Shown: one piece after another, positions 5,682 through 9,193 of the stretch
Layout of the letters: every line of letters begins with the position of its first letter
Numbering within the stretch: the first letter of the stretch is position 1
Assembly (NCBI GenBank): GCA_026398545.1
Contig: JAPLSR010000430.1
Span: forward strand, 1 to 9,193
Direction: 5' to 3'
DNA from: Candidatus Sumerlaeota bacterium
GTDB taxonomy: Bacteria; Sumerlaeota; Sumerlaeia; MWCT01
Length of the DNA stretch: 9,193 nt
Program-made: the position numbers and the translations under genes
Notes under the pieces: generated by a model
Databases searched by the model: none
What the model saw: the letters and a program-made list of their open reading frames with translations, nothing else
What the model was told of the DNA's origin: nothing

Positions 5682-7490
5682 TTGTTATCAGGCAAATTTC
5701 AATCGCTTAATGCGAAAAACATATCCGGGGAGGATTATCTTTCACCGTCACGCCTCCTCCGGTGGTATATATCCTTTTTTCAAAAAGACCGCCTCCGCAT
5801 CGCCACAGGCGTCCTCCTGACTCTCCTTCAGTCCATAGCGCTGGTCCCTGTGCCGCTCATCATCCGCCGCATAATTGACACCTACATTCCCGCCCGAAAC
5901 ACCCATGCCATCCTTGCCGCCTGCGCCATAGCCGCCGGTCTTTATCTCCTTCATGCCATGCTCGCCTTCAGCGGACGCTCCCTCACGCTCCTTTGCACCA
6001 AACGCGTCACGGAAAATCTCCGCGCCCTCCTCTGCATGCAACTCCAGCAGATGAGCCTCAGATTTTACGACCTCGAGCGAGCCAGCGAACTCCATGCCAG
6101 AGTCGTCATCGACACCGAACGCATCGATGTCATGGGCAACGCCATAGTCGTTCACGGCGTTTCATCCACCATCATGTTCTTCATCGCCTCAGGCGTCCTC
6201 TCATGGGTGAATTTCCAACTCTTCCTCATGACAATCGCCCTCCTGCCCCTTTTCTACACGGCGCACCGCATCCTGAAGCCGCGCATGCGCGAGGTGAACC
6301 GCCTCTTCCGGGACGGCATGGAAGGCATGAGCAGCAAGGTGAACGACCTCCTGCAGAGTATCCGCCTGGTCAAGAGCTTTGCCCGCGAGGCGCACGAACA
6401 AAAACGCGCCGAACGTCAGTTCCGCACCGTCACCCGCAGCGCGCTCGCCATGACCATCCTCGATTCATTCTACAATAACCTGATGGGTTTTCTTACCAAT
6501 TCCACCACAATCGCCATCTACGCCACCGGCGGACTGCTCATCACGCGCGGACGAATGACCATTGGCGACCTTATCGCCTTCACAGGCATCATCGGCTTTC
6601 TCATCTCGCCAATCAACATACTCATGGGCATGGTGACTATGGTTTATGCGGGTCTCGCCTCCCTCAAACCCGTCCACAGACTCCTCACCCTCGATGACCC
6701 GCTGGAAAAATACAAGGGCAAGCGCATCGTGACGCGCCTGAATGGCGCCGTTGCCTTCGAACACGTCTCATTTGTCTATGACACGACCGGCAAAAAGGCG
6801 TTATGCGACATCAATGTCAGTGTGCACACGGGCGAGACCATCGCCCTCGTTGGCGAGAGCGGCGCGGGAAAAACCACCTTCTCCAACCTCATTATGGGCT
6901 TTTATTTCCCCACCGAAGGACGTGTCCTCATTGATGGCATGGACATCCACGAACTAAACCTCCGAACACTACGCGAGTGTATAGGCGTCGTCTCCCAGGA
7001 AAATGTCCTCCTCAACACATCCATAATTGATAACCTGCGTTACGGTCGCATGGACGCCACAAAGGAGGAGGTCATTGCCGCGGCGCGCGCCGCCAACGCC
7101 CTTGAGTTCATCGAACAAACCGCCGAAGGCTTTGACGCCGTTGTGGGCGACCGGGGCGTCCGCCTGTCGGGCGGTCAGCGCCAGCGCCTCGCCATTGCCC
7201 GCGCCCTTCTCAAAAATCCCCGGATTCTCATCCTCGATGAGGCAACCTCATCCCTCGATAGCGAGTCCGAGGCAAAAATTCAGGAAGCCATCGAGCGGCT
7301 CAAGGCAAACCGCACCTGCTTCATCATTGCCCATCGCCTGAGCACAGTCATCTCGGCAGACCGCATCCTTGTCTTCAAGGAGGGAAGCATCGTGGAGAGC
7401 GGCAAACATGCGGAACTCCTCGCAAAAGGCGGAGAATATGCCCGTCTCTGCCAGCGCCAGTTCCCATCCGCTCAAAAAGAATCCGCCTGA
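5682..7490 (+). CDS. MsbA-type ABC exporter, fused membrane and ATPase domains
   Basis: This 602-residue half-transporter is expected to work as a homodimer in the cytoplasmic membrane. Residues about 38-320 form the six-helix exporter membrane domain; helix 1 is near 40-62. The ATPase domain (about 340-595) is complete. It has Walker A GESGAGKTT (391-399, Lys397), Q-loop Gln439 (VSQEN), signature LSGGQ (495-499), Walker B ILILDE (515-520, Asp519, catalytic Glu520) and H-loop His551 (IIAHR). Family members flip lipid A precursors, other lipids, peptides or drugs outward. The sequence alone does not settle the cargo, so msbA is not assigned. Translation starts at TTG 5682, supported by AAGGAG. 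The last codons and the stop lie inside a 19-base palindrome (7480-7498), so the final residues are repeat-derived. It converges on the alpha-2-macroglobulin gene across 75 bases. Confidence 0.96.
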   Translation: MLSGKFQSLNAKNISGEDYLSPSRLLRWYISFFQKDRLRIATGVLLTLLQSIALVPVPLIIRRIIDTYIPARNTHAILAACAIAAGLYLLHAMLAFSGRSLTLLCTKRVTENLRALLCMQLQQMSLRFYDLERASELHARVVIDTERIDVMGNAIVVHGVSSTIMFFIASGVLSWVNFQLFLMTIALLPLFYTAHRILKPRMREVNRLFRDGMEGMSSKVNDLLQSIRLVKSFAREAHEQKRAERQFRTVTRSALAMTILDSFYNNLMGFLTNSTTIAIYATGGLLITRGRMTIGDLIAFTGIIGFLISPINILMGMVTMVYAGLASLKPVHRLLTLDDPLEKYKGKRIVTRLNGAVAFEHVSFVYDTTGKKALCDINVSVHTGETIALVGESGAGKTTFSNLIMGFYFPTEGRVLIDGMDIHELNLRTLRECIGVVSQENVLLNTSIIDNLRYGRMDATKEEVIAAARAANALEFIEQTAEGFDAVVGDRGVRLSGGQRQRLAIARALLKNPRILILDEATSSLDSESEAKIQEAIERLKANRTCFIIAHRLSTVISADRILVFKEGSIVESGKHAELLAKGGEYARLCQRQFPSAQKESA

Positions 7491-7498
7491 GGCGGATT
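7480..7498. repeat. 19-base palindrome overlapping the exporter stop codon
   Basis: AATCCGCCT and AGGCGGATT are perfect 9-base arms around a single G (7489). The TGA stop of the ABC gene is at 7488-7490. The transcript would form a strong hairpin, but no T run follows, so a standard intrinsic terminator is not supported. The core recurs in reverse orientation at 7528-7542 and, with three changes, at 805-819. Confidence 0.85.
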
Positions 7499-7510
7499 CA
7501 AAGGACTTAA

Positions 7511-7528
7511 CCTCTGTGTCCTCTGTGT
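7511..7528. repeat. Tandem CCTCTGTGT x2 intergenic repeat
   Basis: Two perfect 9-base units, 7511-7519 and 7520-7528, lie between the two palindromes. They match the CCTCTGCGT tandem at 4139-4156 except for one base per unit. Confidence 0.75.
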
Positions 7529-7542
7529 CCGCCTCAGGCGGA
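7528..7542. repeat. 15-base palindrome TCCGCCTCAGGCGGA
   Basis: Perfect 7-base arms surround a single C (7535). The sequence is the exact reverse complement of the core at 7482-7496, so the two palindromes form an inverted pair with 31 bases between them. It sits 23 bases past the stop of the alpha-2-macroglobulin gene and could fold in that transcript. Confidence 0.85.
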
Positions 7543-7565
7543 TGGTGAAATCCCCTTCAGCCGTA

Positions 7566-9193
7566 TCAATCGTTAATCCTGATGACCATCTCCTCCGCAT
7601 TGGCGCGCAAGTCGGGCGCATACATCCCGTAAAGTATTGTCGGCAGGGCGTGGAAAACACCGGGCGTCTCTGCTCGCAGGCGATAGCGCAGTAAATGTTC
7701 CCCGCGCGCAAGGGTGCCCAAGAAAAAGACCACCTTCTCATCCCGCAACTCCATGTAGCTGTAAAATCCTTCCTGGCTCTTGCCGCCGCTCCGTATATCC
7801 GTCGGCTCGCACCCCGCGGGCTTCATATCCTCAAAGCATAAATACGTGTAGTCATTATCGCTCGTCACGCGGAACTCCACCTGAAGAATATCTCCGCTTT
7901 GAACGGCATCTCTATCCTTCAGGGCAATGCGCTCATAGCGCAGTCTCTTTTCCATGACCTTCTGCCCCTTCGCGCCCTCCACCTCCACCTCATAGGGAAT
8001 CTGGCGCAGTCTGTAATAGGTTCTCCCCACCTTCATCTCATGTCCCGCCGCGGTGATATGCTCCTCCTTTGTGAAGTATCGAAGATAGGTGTTGAAATAT
8101 AGCGCGCCGGCTCCCTCCTTCGTTATCACAAGCTTATGTTTTCCTCCACCGAGGGCAACGCCCTCCATGCGGAACAGATTATCATACGTGAGGATGTTAT
8201 CACGATTTATCTTCACCTTCTTAACAACAGCGCCGTTATCATAATCTATTGTGAGGGTGAAATCGGGCGATGTCTCACCTGCTGCCGCCGCAAAATCGCT
8301 CATGGCGGCGATGCAAAGCGTCGTGTCGCGCGTGGAGTTCCAATAATATCCGTTGCGTCGGTTGTTGAGAAGCCATTTCACAAGGCGCGGCGCCACATCG
8401 CTCTTGGGCTCCAGACGCACAATCGCCCGCAGAATCATGGCATTAGTCTCAACCTCCGAATTCCACCAGTACCACCATCCCTCTCGCGGTGTGCGGAACC
8501 AGACAACTTGCGTCTCGGCGTTCTCCTCTTTGTATTGCATGATATTCTGCAGGACAATCTGCGCCCGCGCCTCATCCTTGAGATTTGCCAGCGCAAGGCT
8601 CAAAAGCGCCTTGCCGTAAAGCTCAAGCGAATCCCGACCCTCAAACAGGCGCTCAATGAGTTTTCCAGAGCGTTTGTCCTCCTTCGGCGGCTCGTACTCC
8701 GCCTTTCTCTCCTTCATTGAAAGGACATACGCAACAAAGGCGTGCTGGGATGAGGGCGACCAGTGTTCTTTTCTCATCTCGGTTATTTCCCCGTTTGTAA
8801 TAAAGTCCATCCCGCGCCTGACCATCTCCTCATTCACCTTGACGTCGCACCCCTGCGCCGTGCAAAGGGCATACACCACATAACACGTGAGATACGGAGA
8901 GGAATCGTCATCGCGCCACCAGCCCCAGCCGCCATCCCCGCGCTGCATGTCCGTAATCCGCTCCAGTCCCTTCCCGACTATCCTGTTCAGCTCCGCCTCG
9001 TCAAAAATCGGGCTGTCGGTATAATAGTATCTCTGTTCCCCCTTGTTTATCCGCCGAATTTCCTCCATGCGCCCGCGAATCGCTTTCACATCCTCAAGAC
9101 GTATGCCCATATTCTGAAGCGTCTTCAGCGTCAGGACGCTTGGGAGAAATCGGCTCATCGTCTGCTCCGTGCAGCCGTATGGATAATAGAGGC
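7566..9193 (-). CDS. Bacterial alpha-2-macroglobulin, C-terminal part with thioester domain
   Basis: This gene enters from the right edge; 541 residues are visible. The frame stays open past the first internal ATG (9158) to the edge and reads YPYGCTEQT there. GCTEQ (9176-9162) is the CxEQ thioester motif, whose Cys and Gln form the reactive internal bond. Next come thioester-domain signatures: DGGWGWW, a tryptophan-rich WWYWWNSEVET segment, and NNRRNGYYWNSTRDT. Beta-rich C-terminal domains follow, ending with the receptor-binding-like end (GVFHALPTILYGMYAPDLR). In the family these large periplasmic proteins, often lipoproteins, trap attacking proteases and bind them covalently, guarding the envelope. 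Full-length proteins usually exceed 1,500 residues, so most of it, including any signal peptide, lies outside. The usual neighbour, a penicillin-binding protein 1C gene, is not in view; the 3' neighbour is an ABC exporter. Confidence 0.93.
   Translation of the reverse strand, partial: LYYPYGCTEQTMSRFLPSVLTLKTLQNMGIRLEDVKAIRGRMEEIRRINKGEQRYYYTDSPIFDEAELNRIVGKGLERITDMQRGDGGWGWWRDDDSSPYLTCYVVYALCTAQGCDVKVNEEMVRRGMDFITNGEITEMRKEHWSPSSQHAFVAYVLSMKERKAEYEPPKEDKRSGKLIERLFEGRDSLELYGKALLSLALANLKDEARAQIVLQNIMQYKEENAETQVVWFRTPREGWWYWWNSEVETNAMILRAIVRLEPKSDVAPRLVKWLLNNRRNGYYWNSTRDTTLCIAAMSDFAAAAGETSPDFTLTIDYDNGAVVKKVKINRDNILTYDNLFRMEGVALGGGKHKLVITKEGAGALYFNTYLRYFTKEEHITAAGHEMKVGRTYYRLRQIPYEVEVEGAKGQKVMEKRLRYERIALKDRDAVQSGDILQVEFRVTSDNDYTYLCFEDMKPAGCEPTDIRSGGKSQEGFYSYMELRDEKVVFFLGTLARGEHLLRYRLRAETPGVFHALPTILYGMYAPDLRANAEEMVIRIND

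Noticed and set aside
5993..6478. A 161-codon plus-strand frame rich in His, Arg and Pro, inside the ABC exporter
   Set aside because: It is a frame shadow of the exporter membrane domain, with typical skewed composition and no function-like pattern.
7480..7498. A classical intrinsic terminator for the ABC exporter
   Set aside because: The hairpin is strong, but it contains the stop codon and is followed by CAAAGG and not by a T run.
8136..8720. A 194-codon plus-strand frame opposite the alpha-2-macroglobulin
   Set aside because: It is antisense to the conserved thioester domain. The minus-strand reading carries all the family signatures.

Overview
The window looks like chromosomal DNA of an uncultured, probably Gram-negative, bacterium. 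Evidence for a bacterium is the Shine-Dalgarno sites, the GTG and TTG starts, and a tRNA with an encoded CCA. Evidence for a diderm is the alpha-2-macroglobulin of the bacterial periplasmic type and the MsbA-like exporter. Third codon positions are mostly C or G, and intergenic DNA is clearly more AT-rich. The single-pass protein at 4189-5508 ends in a pseudopilin-like tail (SVGPDG, YDPTNGT) that I associate with Planctomycetes-like, Sumerlaeota, Hydrogenedentes and similar candidate phyla. That taxonomic guess is weak.

Layout from left to right: the N-terminal part of a family 2 glycosyltransferase (minus, cut by the left edge); a complete tRNA-Ser(GGA) (plus); a spacer of about 200 bases built from a partial copy of the tRNA 3' end, 8-bp-period repeats and a small palindrome; an amino acid permease fused to a PTS EIIA-like domain (plus); a 12-TM MFS transporter (minus) whose 3' end overlaps the permease by 7 bases; a single-pass protein of unknown function (minus); an MsbA-type ABC exporter (plus); a 75-base convergent gap filled with palindromes and a CCTCTGTGT tandem; and the C-terminal part of an alpha-2-macroglobulin (minus, cut by the right edge). 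Its thioester motif GCTEQ lies in the last bases of the window.

The genes do not form one operon, because orientation changes several times. The common theme is the cell envelope: a sugar transferase that probably uses a lipid carrier, two secondary transporters, a lipid or drug exporter, a membrane-anchored extracytoplasmic protein and a periplasmic protease trap. I see no defence system, CRISPR array, transposase or phage gene. The least ordinary material is the set of short intergenic repeats (the tRNA-tail duplication, the 15-bp palindrome family with compensatory changes, and the CCTCTGYGT tandems), the permease-EIIA fusion and the pseudopilin-tailed protein.
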